Shown here: positions 26,352 through 34,972 of the stretch, one piece after another | Layout of the letters: each line of letters opens with the position of its first letter | Numbering within the stretch: the stretch's first letter is position 1 | Assembly (NCBI GenBank): GCA_965656605.1 | Contig: CBFHLC010000004.1 | Span: 22,520 to 86,519 of the forward strand | Reading direction: 5' to 3' | Origin: Litorivicinus sp965656605 | GTDB taxonomy: Bacteria; Pseudomonadota; Gammaproteobacteria; Pseudomonadales; Litorivicinaceae | Length of the DNA: 64,000 nucleotides | Program-made: the position numbers and the translations under genes | Notes under the pieces: model-generated | What the model saw: the letters and a program-made list of their open reading frames with translations, nothing else | Database searches by the model: none | What the model was told of the DNA's origin: nothing

Positions 26352-26642
26352 TCAATAATCGTTAATGTCGTTTTGCGGACTGCCTGGACGCAGGCGCACA
26401 TACAGACGTACGCCGGCCATCGCGATTGCGGTAGAAGCAGCAAAGGCCACTAACACGTCACTCCAGCTGTCCAGCCACACGTGGCCAAATAATTGGTTAC
26501 TTAGCTGAAGCTTTAGGATGCCAGCCGCCAGCCACGCACCTAAGCCTGCGGGAAGGAAGAACAGCAAGCTGCCGTCCAGCAACTCGAGCGCCAGCAGGAC
26601 AGCGCCTAAAATCAGCCATGTCATGGGCATAAATAGCGTCAT
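26352..26642 (-). CDS. NfeD-like membrane protein
   Basis: A 96-residue protein with three hydrophobic segments (residues about 6-22, 26-45 and 62-82), matching the membrane part of short NfeD proteins. The usual C-terminal OB-fold domain is absent; the protein ends shortly after VRLYVRLRPGS. It overlaps the stop of the SPFH gene by 4 nt (ATGA), the classic QmcA-NfeD (YbbK-YbbL) pairing, and probably works with it in membrane quality control. Confidence 0.75.
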   Translation of the reverse strand: MTLFMPMTWLILGAVLLALELLDGSLLFFLPAGLGAWLAAGILKLQLSNQLFGHVWLDSWSDVLVAFAASTAIAMAGVRLYVRLRPGSPQNDINDY

Positions 26643-27553
26643 GATTTACGTCCTAGTTGACTCATTAAGACTTCCAGGCTGCCAAAGGCCTTGGTAACGT
26701 CGGTGGGCACCACCAGAGTTTTGGTCTGGTCCGAAGCCCCCAAATCAGTCAGGCCCTGTACTTGGCGCTTGGCCAATTCAAAATTCACCGCGCCGTCGCC
26801 ATTTTCTTCAATGGCTTTGGCGACCAGACGAATTTGCTCCGCGTCGGCCTCGGCTTTGACTTTGATGGCGTAGGCGTTGGCGTCAGCTGTAACGCGGATC
26901 GCTTCTGCCTGACGTTGTGCCTCGAATAGCTCCGCCTCGGCTGACAGCTCGACACTTCGCTTTTCACCCTCAGCCTCGGCCACGGTGGCGCGTCGTTGAC
27001 GGTCTGCATTGAGCTGCTGACGTTGTGCATCTTTGGTGACTTCGTCGACCAAGACATCAATGATCTCGGTGCGGGTGACTTCGATACCCCAGACCTCGGC
27101 GGCGCTGTGCAGGTTGCGCGCAATTTCCTCGTTCATCGAATCGCGACTGGACTGCAATGAGTCCAGATCCAACCGGCCGGCAGCTGAGCGCACGATAGAG
27201 GTCGCAGCGGTATTCAAGGCTCGATCCACGTCTTCGATACGATAGACCGATTTGGCCGCATCGGTAATTCGATAGAACACAGTCGACTTCAAGCGCACTT
27301 CCACGTTGTCGCTGGTGATCACCGAAATGTCGAAATCGGTCAGTTGGCGCTCCAAAATGATGATGCGATGGGCCACACGATCTAAAAAGGGCACGATGAA
27401 ATTCAGCCCGGCGGGCAGGCTGCGCGTGTATTTTCCAAAGCGCTCGATCACGAACACCTCTGACTGAGACACCACTTTGACCGCTTTGAATACGATCAGT
27501 AGGATCAGTCCTGCTAGAACGAGCGAAAAAATGACTGAGGGAGAGAGAGGCAT
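26639..27553 (-). CDS. qmcA: SPFH/band-7 (stomatin-like) protein, QmcA type
   Basis: A 304-residue protein with one N-terminal membrane helix (about residues 5-25), the SPFH domain starting VVSQSEVFVIERFGKYTRSLPAGLNF, and a long Ala/Glu/Gln coiled-coil tail (about 170-250, LSAEAELFEAQRQAEAIR) that drives oligomerisation. QmcA-type proteins form large membrane-bound cages and act with NfeD partners and FtsH in membrane homeostasis. It is in an operon with the NfeD-like gene. Confidence 0.92.
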   Translation of the reverse strand: MPLSPSVIFSLVLAGLILLIVFKAVKVVSQSEVFVIERFGKYTRSLPAGLNFIVPFLDRVAHRIIILERQLTDFDISVITSDNVEVRLKSTVFYRITDAAKSVYRIEDVDRALNTAATSIVRSAAGRLDLDSLQSSRDSMNEEIARNLHSAAEVWGIEVTRTEIIDVLVDEVTKDAQRQQLNADRQRRATVAEAEGEKRSVELSAEAELFEAQRQAEAIRVTADANAYAIKVKAEADAEQIRLVAKAIEENGDGAVNFELAKRQVQGLTDLGASDQTKTLVVPTDVTKAFGSLEVLMSQLGRKS

Positions 27554-27566
27554 GGGAACTCCTTGG

Positions 27567-28103
27567 TTAGGGACTGATGATCAGTCGCCAGCTGTCTTTC
27601 GTGGCGGGGTTGTAGACTACGGCTTCGCCGCTTCCAACGCCACGTCCGGTCAGTGCGCTAATCACCACAAAATGCGTGACCAGTAATTTGGACTGTTGAG
27701 TGTTTTCGTACAGCAGTTGATCCAACTGTGTCAGGGTGTCTTGGCGATCAACATGCCCCTGGAAAAAGGATGCGAGACCCATGTGTGAGGTGACTGGGCC
27801 TAACCCCATTAGCTCAGCTGTCTCCATGCATCGGCACCACGGGCTGGAGTAGACCTGATCGAAATCCCCTGCGGCCAGCGAGATGCCCAAATCTATAGAT
27901 TGTTGGCGACCTTGCTCACTCAAATTTCGCTGGGTTGAACAGTCGGCTAGATCAAAGTTGGCAGGGTCACCGCCACCGGGTGCGAGCGCATGGCGAAGCA
28001 ACACCACGTTGCCAAACGCCTCAGGGCGCTCTAGGTACTCTTCTAGTGTGACGGTGTCTGCCAACGCAGGCCAGGACAAACACAGCAGTAATATCCAACG
28101 CAT
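27567..28103 (-). CDS. Exported histidine phosphatase-family protein
   Basis: A 178-residue protein with a short signal peptide (cleavage near WPALA/D, residue 15). The catalytic RHG-like motif is LLRHALAPGGGDP with His38; QVYSSPWCRCMETAE and the second catalytic His in LLVTHFVVISAL complete the phosphoglycerate-mutase-like fold. It acts in the periplasm on an unknown phosphomonoester. It is co-oriented and closely spaced with the DUF3299/ABC genes upstream, so it may be in the same transcript. Confidence 0.85.
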   Translation of the reverse strand: MRWILLLCLSWPALADTVTLEEYLERPEAFGNVVLLRHALAPGGGDPANFDLADCSTQRNLSEQGRQQSIDLGISLAAGDFDQVYSSPWCRCMETAELMGLGPVTSHMGLASFFQGHVDRQDTLTQLDQLLYENTQQSKLLVTHFVVISALTGRGVGSGEAVVYNPATKDSWRLIISP

Positions 28104-28112
28104 TGTGCGCTC

Positions 28113-28682
28113 CTATTCAGCAGGGACGTAGTACAGCTCGCCATCCGCGCCAGGCGGTATTGCGATTTGGCTGGGGTCCATCTGGATGGTTTCAACCACA
28201 ACCCGTGTCAAGGTGTATCCGGTATCCGCCAAGTCGAAGGACTGCTGACCGACCGACAGTGTGCCTGTCACGGTGACGGGCTGGTAAAGATGACGCAGCT
28301 CAACCGGATTATCGGGGGTGTAGACCAAGACGGTCTGATTTACTGGGGGCGGGGGTACGTGAACGCATTGGCCCGCCTCGGGAACCAACAGAAATTCGGC
28401 GACGTTCTGACCATCAAAGGCCAGCGGCACCATGTAGCCGGCCAACTCTAATGTGATATTTTGAATGTCGTTGTTGAGTTGCGCTGCGGCCTCGTCCAGT
28501 TTGGCTTGAAACTCGGGCTTCATGGCATCCTCGAAGGTCAGAGTTTCAGGAATGAAGTCATACACACCCAGAGGAATCAGCAAATCCCAGTTATCGCTCC
28601 AGCGTTGAAAATCTGCATCAGTGGGTTCAATGGCGTAGACGGGTGAACAGGCCAGTAACAGGCCCAACAAAGCAGCTTTCAT
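28113..28682 (-). CDS. DUF3299 periplasmic protein
   Basis: A 189-residue exported protein (signal peptide ending VYA, residue 17). The DUF3299 core is ELAGYMVPL, EFLLVPEAGQCVHVPPPPVNQTVLV and LYQPVTVTGTL. From memory, DUF3299 proteins are often encoded beside a LolCD/MacB-type ABC transporter, including zinc-regulated zrg-type operons. Here it is coupled to such a permease by a 4-nt overlap. The His-rich DUF2796 partner of those operons is not seen. Function unproven. Confidence 0.8.
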   Translation of the reverse strand: MKAALLGLLLACSPVYAIEPTDADFQRWSDNWDLLIPLGVYDFIPETLTFEDAMKPEFQAKLDEAAAQLNNDIQNITLELAGYMVPLAFDGQNVAEFLLVPEAGQCVHVPPPPVNQTVLVYTPDNPVELRHLYQPVTVTGTLSVGQQSFDLADTGYTLTRVVVETIQMDPSQIAIPPGADGELYYVPAE

Positions 28683-29914
28683 GATTGCAGTCCGTATTTC
28701 AGATTTAGTCGAAAGACCCGGATGGCCGGTATTAGGCTAACCAGTAGGGTGCTGGCTACCACCGCGCCCATCAATAACCATTCTTGGGGCAGCCACAGGC
28801 GGGGTTCTGAGGTGATCGCGAATTCTCGTGCTAACCAATCGGCCAGCAACCAGCTGCCCGTATTGGCCAATGCAAAAGCCACCACGGCGGCACTGATACT
28901 GATCAGCAATGCCTCGGCAATCACCAGCTGTGATAACTGAAAGGGGGTTGCTCCGCAGGCCCGCAGAATACTCATCTCTCGCTGACGGGCATCGAGAGCC
29001 GTAAGTGTGACGGCTAGAATTCCTAACAGACTGACCGCGATGATCACGCCACCCAACAAATCGAAGACCGAGCTGATGCGATCAACAATCGACCACAGCT
29101 GAGCTAACGCGACCCCAGGAATCACGGCGCTCATCAGGTTTCGGTCGTCCTCATTAATCGCGCGCGCCACTCTGAACAATTTGAGAGGGTTTTTTAGCCC
29201 GACAAAAACAGCGGTCACGCTCTCGAGCGGTGGCAGCACAGACAAATCGAATTTGTCCAGCGAGAGGATTCTAGAGCCGTTGATCCATCCGACGTGCAAC
29301 AACGAATAGGCCGGCAAACTGACAAACAGGCTTTGGTCGTTCGGAGTCCCGGTCGGTGCAAGGATGCCAACAATCTTAAACGCCAGGTCATCATGCGCTT
29401 TGGTCAGTGTGCCGCTGCCATGGGACAGATAAATCGACTGCCCCACACGGTAGTCAAGCTTGCTGGCGACTTGGGCGCCGATGACAACCTCGGTCGGGCC
29501 TTCAAATACCGCGCCTTGCGCAAAACGCATGGCCTGGTTACGAGCATCCTTTAGCCGGTCGAAGTACTCGCCTTCGGTGGCGATGACGCGGAATTCACCG
29601 TGCGAATCCCCTAGGGCGATTGGGATGGCCCATTCAATGTCTGAATTCTGCTTCAGCTCGGCCACGTTGTCGGCATCAATGTTTGCGATGGGCTGGCCAA
29701 CATGGAAAACGCTGTACAGCACGCTCTCTAACTGGCCGGTCTTGGTGCTGATAATCAAATCAACGCCGTTAATACTGCGATTAAAGCCCTCTTGGGTGGC
29801 GGTCTTTAACCGATCGGAGGTCAGCAGCAACAGCACCGAGGCCATTAATGCCAGCCAGACCAATCCGACCGTCCACCGTCGTGCTCGTATCGATGCCCAG
29901 GCCAGCCTAAACAT
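28679..29914 (-). CDS. FtsX/LolC-type ABC transporter permease
   Basis: A 411-residue permease with an N-terminal membrane helix (about residues 15-33), a large periplasmic MacB-PCD-like domain (35-280), and three C-terminal helices (about 285-310, 330-360 and 375-395) forming the FtsX domain, with LRACGATPFQLSQLVIAEA as the coupling segment. This topology belongs to mechanotransmission transporters (LolCDE, MacB) that do not import solutes. It overlaps its ATPase gene by 8 nt and the DUF3299 gene by 4 nt. Confidence 0.88.
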   Translation of the reverse strand: MFRLAWASIRARRWTVGLVWLALMASVLLLLTSDRLKTATQEGFNRSINGVDLIISTKTGQLESVLYSVFHVGQPIANIDADNVAELKQNSDIEWAIPIALGDSHGEFRVIATEGEYFDRLKDARNQAMRFAQGAVFEGPTEVVIGAQVASKLDYRVGQSIYLSHGSGTLTKAHDDLAFKIVGILAPTGTPNDQSLFVSLPAYSLLHVGWINGSRILSLDKFDLSVLPPLESVTAVFVGLKNPLKLFRVARAINEDDRNLMSAVIPGVALAQLWSIVDRISSVFDLLGGVIIAVSLLGILAVTLTALDARQREMSILRACGATPFQLSQLVIAEALLISISAAVVAFALANTGSWLLADWLAREFAITSEPRLWLPQEWLLMGAVVASTLLVSLIPAIRVFRLNLKYGLQS

Positions 29915-30560
29915 GCTGACTCTCCAGCTGGATTACTCGATCAAATAACGAATCAATCTCGGTTTGGTGGCTTACCATCAGCAGGCTTTGATTTGGATTC
30001 AGACTTTGTGTGAGGAGTGTGAGCAGTCCAGCACTCGCGTCGGGATCCAACGCGGAGGTCGGCTCATCTGCCAAGATCAGCGCAGGCTCGGTAATCAGCG
30101 CGCGGATAACGGCGATACGTTGTTGCTGGCCGATGCTCAACTGGTCCGGTGTGCGGGTTAGGCAGTCAGGATCCAGCTCCATCTGTTGGCATAGCGATTG
30201 GACGTGATCGGTATTCGGCTTGAGTCCCCTCAGTGTGAGCGGCAGAGCCAGGTTGGCATAGCCATCTAGGTAGTCGATCAGATTCAGCGTTTGAAAGACG
30301 AGTCCGATACGACGAGCCCGTAGGCGATCCAATTGGCGTGATGTGAGGTCCGAATGAGACTGCCCCTGAAACACAATGTCCCCATGAGTCGGGGTCAAGG
30401 CGCCGGCGATCAATAAAAGCAGGGTACTTTTGCCGGATCCAGAGGCGCCACGCAGTAATAGTTTTTCGCCCTGAGTTAGCGACAGGTCACCAAATCGCAG
30501 TGCCCGTTCGGCGTCGAAACGGATCGTCAGATCGTTAGTTTGTAGCATGAGGTCGCTCAT
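29907..30560 (-). CDS. LolD/MacB-type ABC transporter ATPase
   Basis: A 217-residue ATP-binding protein: Walker A GASGSGKST, Q-loop GLVFQTLNLIDYL, signature LSIGQQQRIAVIRAL, Walker B LILADEPTSALD and H-loop MVSHQTEI. It powers the FtsX-type permease that overlaps it downstream. First gene of the ATPase-permease-DUF3299(-phosphatase) operon. No Zur box was found in the 240 nt upstream. Confidence 0.9.
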   Translation of the reverse strand: MSDLMLQTNDLTIRFDAERALRFGDLSLTQGEKLLLRGASGSGKSTLLLLIAGALTPTHGDIVFQGQSHSDLTSRQLDRLRARRIGLVFQTLNLIDYLDGYANLALPLTLRGLKPNTDHVQSLCQQMELDPDCLTRTPDQLSIGQQQRIAVIRALITEPALILADEPTSALDPDASAGLLTLLTQSLNPNQSLLMVSHQTEIDSLFDRVIQLESQHV

Positions 30561-30592
30561 CAGGGCCTAGCCTATGGACCGCGGTATTGAAT

Positions 30593-30760
30593 TCAAGTTT
30601 CGTTGTGTCCGAATTTTAGTGAGCGACTGATGGCGGCCCAACGGATTAATGCCGCGCCTGCCAACGCCAGTAGGCTGTGACTCTCGTCAAAAATTACTGC
30701 GGCCACTGACAAAGTCCCGAATACAGCAAAGGAGTGCGCTTGAACTAAAGACAGATTCAT
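30593..30760 (-). CDS. Possible small membrane protein
   Basis: A 55-residue minus-strand frame starting MNLSLVQAHSFAVFGT, with two hydrophobic stretches (about 9-24 and 29-43: SLLALAGAALIRWAA) and a basic tail. The hairpin-like hydropathy is suggestive, but no Shine-Dalgarno precedes the ATG. It lies just upstream of the ABC operon on the same strand. It may be a real small protein or chance. Confidence 0.3.
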   Translation of the reverse strand: MNLSLVQAHSFAVFGTLSVAAVIFDESHSLLALAGAALIRWAAISRSLKFGHNET

Positions 30761-30807
30761 ACGGTGGGGATGATGTCATAGTGAGTAAGGTTTACGAAGG
30801 AATAAGC

Positions 30808-31203
30808 ATGCAATCTGAGATCCTATGGGACCAAGGATGGATCATCGGATCCCACGCGTTGGTCGCCGTGTTGGCGCTGGTGTTGGGTTCCATTCAATTG
30901 ACCCGCCGTAAAGGGGACGTTGCACATCAAACGCTGGGCCGTGTTTGGGTGGCGTGCATGGCCTTCGTGGCGCTGGGCAGCTTTTGGATCCACGAGATCC
31001 GCCTGCTCGGTGAGTTCAGCCCGATTCACTTACTCAGCGTTTTCACGCTGCTCAGCCTGTTCTATTCAATCGTGGCGGCTCGTCAAGGACGCATCCACGC
31101 GCACCGCAAGTCGATGCGAGCGTTGTATGTGGGTGGTTTGGTGTTGGCAGGCATCTTTACCCTATCCCCGGGTCGTGTGCTGCATCGAATGTTTTTGGGG
31201 TGA
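30808..31203 (+). CDS. DUF2306 membrane protein
   Basis: A 131-residue protein with four predicted membrane helices, starting MQSEILWDQGWIIGSHALVA. Features such as SIQLTRRKGDVAHQTLGRVWV, WIHEIRL and GRIHAHRKSMRALY, with conserved His residues between helices, match DUF2306/YozB-like proteins. The ATG at 30808 is preferred because AAGGAA lies 7 nt ahead; an in-frame GTG at 30781 would add nine residues. Function unknown. Confidence 0.8.
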   Translation: MQSEILWDQGWIIGSHALVAVLALVLGSIQLTRRKGDVAHQTLGRVWVACMAFVALGSFWIHEIRLLGEFSPIHLLSVFTLLSLFYSIVAARQGRIHAHRKSMRALYVGGLVLAGIFTLSPGRVLHRMFLG

Positions 31204-31218
31204 TTGTGGCCCAATCAC
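31200..31218 (+). promoter_or_regulatory. Small hairpin between the DUF2306 gene and rfaH
   Basis: GTGATTG-tggcc-CAATCAC is a perfect 7-bp stem overlapping the DUF2306 stop codon and lying about 32 nt before the RfaH start. There is no T-run, so it is more likely an mRNA structure than a terminator. Confidence 0.3.
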
Positions 31219-31249
31219 TGGGGTAGACTTCGCCCCTGCAGGAGAATTC

Positions 31250-31732
31250 ATGATGAATCCAAAATGGGTTGCGGTTTACGCCAAAGCTAAGCAAGAGCAG
31301 CGTGCTGCCATCGCGTTGGCTGAGCAGGGCTTTGAGACATTTTTTCCGCAGGCGCCCAAACGGGATGCTCGTGGTTTGGTAGTAGACCGAGTCCCTATGT
31401 TTCCGCGCTATCTGTTTTGCGGTGTCTGGCCGGAGCAATCGGTCGCACCGATCCGCTCGACGCCCGGTGTATCCAGCATGGTCCGCTTTGGCGGGGTCGT
31501 TGCGTTTATGGATCAGCAACAGATTGATGCGATCGCCTCGGTTGAAGCGGTCTTGACGGGCGACAATCCCCTGAAAAAAGGCGAGCGCATTCAAATTTTA
31601 GAAGGGCCGTTCGCAGGCCTAAATGCACTGGTCGATGCCAGCGCTGAGCAGCGCATTTTTGTGTTGCTGGAGTTCATGGGCAAAATGAATCGCGTAGCAT
31701 TAAAAACTGAGCAGGTGGCTCGCGTCAGCTAA
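31250..31732 (+). CDS. rfaH: Transcription antiterminator RfaH
   Basis: A 160-residue NusG paralogue. The NGN domain covers about residues 1-105 (KWVAVYAKAKQEQRAAIAL, FFPQAP, FPRYLFCGVWP, RSTPGVSSMVRFGG). The C-terminal KOW segment is KGERIQILEGPFAGLNALVDA. RfaH recruits to ops-paused RNA polymerase and promotes expression of long surface-polysaccharide or secretion operons. AGGAGA precedes two adjacent in-frame ATGs (31250 and 31253). No ops-containing target operon was recognised in the window. Confidence 0.88.
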   Translation: MMNPKWVAVYAKAKQEQRAAIALAEQGFETFFPQAPKRDARGLVVDRVPMFPRYLFCGVWPEQSVAPIRSTPGVSSMVRFGGVVAFMDQQQIDAIASVEAVLTGDNPLKKGERIQILEGPFAGLNALVDASAEQRIFVLLEFMGKMNRVALKTEQVARVS

Positions 31733-31789
31733 CATCTTGAACTAGGCCGCAACGGTTCCACATAGGCGTTACTGATAAAAGGACTCCGT

Positions 31790-32938
31790 ATGCAAAACTT
31801 CGCTTATAAAAACCCCACTGAAATTCTATTTGGCCAGGGTCAAACCGCTCTGATTGCTGAGCGTATCCCTGCTGACTCGAAAGTTTTGATGCTTTACGGC
31901 GGCGGCTCGATCAAACAAAACGGGGCCTACGAGCAGACCTTGGCGGCGCTCAGTAACTTTGACGTGGTCGAGTTTGGTGGTGTCGAGGCCAATCCTGTCT
32001 ATGAAACCCTGATGCAGGCGTTGGATGTGGTGCGTGACGAGGCGATCGATTTCATCGTTGCAGTCGGTGGCGGCAGTGTTGGCGATGGTGCCAAGTTCAT
32101 TGCGGCAGCAGCTCATTACCAAGGCGCTGATCCGTGGGATATTTTGGCCAAAGGCGCGGCGGTGGATTCGGCTATGCCGCTGGGCATCGTGCTGACACTG
32201 CCTGCCACAGGCACCGAAAGTAACGGCAATTCTGTGATTACCCGTGAATCGACCGGCCAGAAATTGGGCTTTGGTTCCCCCATGGTGCGTCCGGTATTTG
32301 CAGTGCTGGACCCGACCTACACCGTTACCTTGCCTGCTCGACAAGTCAGTAACGGTGTTGTTGATGCGTTTGTTCACGTGATTGAGCAATACCTGACTTA
32401 CCCAGCTGACGCACCGCTGCAGGATCGATTTGCCGAATCGATCTTGGCTACGCTGATCGAGGAAGGCCCTAAGGCACTTAGTGAGGCGGATAATTATCAG
32501 GTACGGGCCAACATCATGTGGTCTGCCTGTATGGCGCTGAATGGCTTGATCGGGCAGGGGGTTCCGCAAGATTGGTCGACGCATATGATCGGCCACGAAT
32601 TGACCGCGGTGCACGGGTTGGATCACGCACAGACACTGGCAGTGGTGCTACCTTCGCTAATGCGGCATCAAATTGGCCATAAGCAGGCCAAGTTAGAGCA
32701 GCTGGCGGTTCGAGTGTTCGGAATCGAAGGCGAGCAGGCCGCATCGCGGTGCATTGATGCGATTGAAGCCTTTTTCGAGCAGATGGGTGTGCCGACGCGT
32801 TTGAGCGGTTATCAGCTAGGCGACGATGCCATCGATCCGGTGATTGCCAGTCTGACTCAAAACGGCATGCTGAAATTAGGTGAGCACGGCGACATTACGC
32901 CGGACGTAGCTCGTAAAATTCTGCAGGCTGCGGCCTAG
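31790..32938 (+). CDS. Iron/zinc-containing alcohol dehydrogenase, YqhD-like
   Basis: A 382-residue group III dehydrogenase. Metal ligands fall at Asp192, His196, His265 and His279, the YqhD spacing. GGGSIKQNG and VGGGSVGDGAKF form the nucleotide site, where Gly-Gly-Gly-Ser favours NADPH. YqhD-type enzymes reduce short aldehydes to alcohols and protect against aldehydes. It overlaps convergently with the AcoR-type regulator, next to an aldehyde dehydrogenase, so this block handles an aldehyde or alcohol from both redox directions. Confidence 0.9.
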   Translation: MQNFAYKNPTEILFGQGQTALIAERIPADSKVLMLYGGGSIKQNGAYEQTLAALSNFDVVEFGGVEANPVYETLMQALDVVRDEAIDFIVAVGGGSVGDGAKFIAAAAHYQGADPWDILAKGAAVDSAMPLGIVLTLPATGTESNGNSVITRESTGQKLGFGSPMVRPVFAVLDPTYTVTLPARQVSNGVVDAFVHVIEQYLTYPADAPLQDRFAESILATLIEEGPKALSEADNYQVRANIMWSACMALNGLIGQGVPQDWSTHMIGHELTAVHGLDHAQTLAVVLPSLMRHQIGHKQAKLEQLAVRVFGIEGEQAASRCIDAIEAFFEQMGVPTRLSGYQLGDDAIDPVIASLTQNGMLKLGEHGDITPDVARKILQAAA

Positions 32939-34707
32939 CTTTGTTCACGCCACCGATAGAAGGTGGCCCGACCAATGCCTAAATGCTGTGCAGCCTGTGT
33001 GACGTTGCCGTTGCAGGTGGCTAACGCCTCGTCGCACATTTGGGCTCGGTACCTGGCGGTGGATGGTTTTTGCGCGGGCTCGAGCCCCAACCAATAACCG
33101 GGTTGTACAATGCTGTCCGCGTCAGCTAGAGCGAGGCTGGTGCTGATCACCTGAACGGCTTGGCGACAATTGCCAGGCCAGGAGTACTCAGTCAGCTGGC
33201 TCATCGCTGGTTTTGATATCTGTATATCGTGCGCATTGTGATGATCGACAATGCTCTTTAACAGGGCTGCTTTGTCAGCGCGATGACGCAGGGCGGGTAA
33301 CGCTAATTCGATTCCGCGCAGTCGATACAGCAAGTCTTGCCTAAACAATCCGCCGCGTACCGAGGCTTCTAAGTCCACGTGACTTGCGCTGATTATTGCA
33401 ATGTCTAACGTCTGGCTAAGGCTAGATCCCACAGGGGTGACGGTTTTTTCCTCGACCACTCGAAGCAACTTGGCTTGCGCGGCCAAGGGCATGTCTCCGA
33501 TCTCGTCTAGGAACAGAGTGCCGTGGTTGGCTTGTTGGAAAAATCCTTTGTGTCCGTTGGGGTTTGCGCCGGTAAATGCGCCGGGTGCATACCCAAATAA
33601 TTCGGCCTCTAGCAACTCTGGGGCAATGGCGGCGCAATTAACCGTGACCATCGGGCCATCACGGCGGCTGCTGACTTCATGCATCGCCTTGGCAAAACGG
33701 TCTTTGCCCACACCGGTTTCGCCACTGATCAATACTGATATCCCACGATCAATTAGGCGTCTGGCTTGGTTGACGGCTCGCTCCATTTTGGGGTCGCCAA
33801 AGTGTTGCTGATCTAGCTGGTCGGGCGCACGCGGGGCGGCTACAACAGCATGCTCTAGGCTGTTCTTAGAAGGTTGGATCATGTGCCCAAAGCCCAGAAA
33901 TTCGCCCTCAGATAAGATCGGTATTTGGAAGGTTAGATCGCTCTCGGCGGTGTCCCACAGATTTTCAAATGAAGCCGAGTCAATCACCTCGGACAACGGC
34001 TGCCCAACCCAATCTGAATGGGTATAACGAGCTAAGTTGCCCTGAAGATTGACGGACTCGATTGTCTGGTGGTCGTCAAGTGCGTATAGCAGCACACCAA
34101 ATGAGGGGTGTTGGATTTCAAGCATCCACTGATGCGCATGGGCCGAGGTAAACCAAGCTCGTTCAATGCGTTTGGCGGCTTGAGTCACCATCGCCAAGGT
34201 GTGTATTGCTCTAGATTTGTCTTGAGTTGGGTTGACTGTAGATGTGTCTAACACCGCTAGGAGGTTGTGCCGCTCATCGAAAATAGGTGCGGCCGCACAG
34301 CTTAGGTTTTGGTGAGCGGATACGAAGTGTTGATCCCCATGAACGAGGGTGGGGGTTTGCTCGACCAAGCAGGTTCCAATTCCATTGGTGCCGCGAAACG
34401 CTTCGCCCCAACACTGTCCGGCCACCAATCCCGCCGAGTCAAAATCCGACTGAAAACTGCGATGAGTGCGAGTGCTTAGCACGGTTCCGTTTTGGTCGGT
34501 CAGGATGATGCTGTGTCCCGACTTGCCCACCACTTGAGTCAATCGTGCCAATTCAGGAGCCGAAATAGGCAACAACTGCTGTGCGTTGTCCGTCGTGCGG
34601 CGCGAGGCGTCCGAGAATTTCGAATGAGACGTGCGCGTCAGTCCAAGCTCTTCATGACATCGCCGCCAAGATCGCTTGATCGGATCCGCAGTGATTGTGC
34701 TGTTCAT
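32935..34707 (-). CDS. AcoR-type sigma54-dependent activator
   Basis: A 590-residue activator. A GAF sensory domain lies at about residues 55-195. The AAA+ domain (about 305-530) has Walker A GETGVGKDRFAK, the sigma54-contact loop GAFTGA, LFLDEIGDMPL, and arginine fingers in the RQDLLYRLRG region. The C-terminal Fis-type helix-turn-helix is GNVTQAAQHLGIGRATFYRW. AcoR-family proteins respond to acetoin, acetaldehyde or alcohols. It is divergent from an aldehyde dehydrogenase whose promoter has palindromic sites and a -24/-12 element, so that gene is its likely target. Confidence 0.92.
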   Translation of the reverse strand: MNSTITADPIKRSWRRCHEELGLTRTSHSKFSDASRRTTDNAQQLLPISAPELARLTQVVGKSGHSIILTDQNGTVLSTRTHRSFQSDFDSAGLVAGQCWGEAFRGTNGIGTCLVEQTPTLVHGDQHFVSAHQNLSCAAAPIFDERHNLLAVLDTSTVNPTQDKSRAIHTLAMVTQAAKRIERAWFTSAHAHQWMLEIQHPSFGVLLYALDDHQTIESVNLQGNLARYTHSDWVGQPLSEVIDSASFENLWDTAESDLTFQIPILSEGEFLGFGHMIQPSKNSLEHAVVAAPRAPDQLDQQHFGDPKMERAVNQARRLIDRGISVLISGETGVGKDRFAKAMHEVSSRRDGPMVTVNCAAIAPELLEAELFGYAPGAFTGANPNGHKGFFQQANHGTLFLDEIGDMPLAAQAKLLRVVEEKTVTPVGSSLSQTLDIAIISASHVDLEASVRGGLFRQDLLYRLRGIELALPALRHRADKAALLKSIVDHHNAHDIQISKPAMSQLTEYSWPGNCRQAVQVISTSLALADADSIVQPGYWLGLEPAQKPSTARYRAQMCDEALATCNGNVTQAAQHLGIGRATFYRWREQS

Positions 34708-34806
34708 AGGCTGATCACCCTGTGATGTGACTTTTTGTTATGTCTTGAACTTACTCCTATTTGAGGCAGTTGGGTCATAAATAGTGGAGGCCTACCTCTA
34801 AAGTTG

Positions 34807-34853
34807 TGTCTCAAATTTGAGACATCGGTGTCTCGGAAAAAGCGTGTGAGACA
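34807..34853. promoter_or_regulatory. Activator-binding palindromes upstream of the aldehyde dehydrogenase
   Basis: TGTCTCAAATTTGAGACA (34807-34824) is a perfect 18-bp palindrome. A second pair of the same half-sites, TGTCTC (34829-34834) and GAGACA (34848-34853), follows with a 13-nt spacer. They lie 45-90 nt upstream of the -24 element, where an enhancer-binding protein such as the divergent AcoR-type activator would bind. Confidence 0.7.
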
Positions 34854-34897
34854 AGGTTTCGCTGTGTGTTTTTGTTAGAAATCATAGATGTAAGTAA

Positions 34898-34914
34898 TTG
34901 GCATGGTCGGTGCA
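34898..34914 (+). promoter_or_regulatory. Sigma54 (-24/-12) promoter
   Basis: TTGGCATGGTCGGTGCA keeps the essential GG and GC dinucleotides at 10-nt spacing and matches the TTGGCACG-N4-TTGCA consensus with two mismatches. It lies about 60 nt upstream of the aldehyde dehydrogenase gene and downstream of the palindromic activator sites. Confidence 0.72.
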
Positions 34915-34972
34915 ATTGTTCATACGAGCGTCGCAATAGGCGGCGGATAACAACCAATAAAGGGAATCCAAC

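Noticed and set aside
31826..32626. 266-residue minus-strand open frame
   Set aside because: It is antisense to the YqhD-like dehydrogenase, whose metal ligands are all present.
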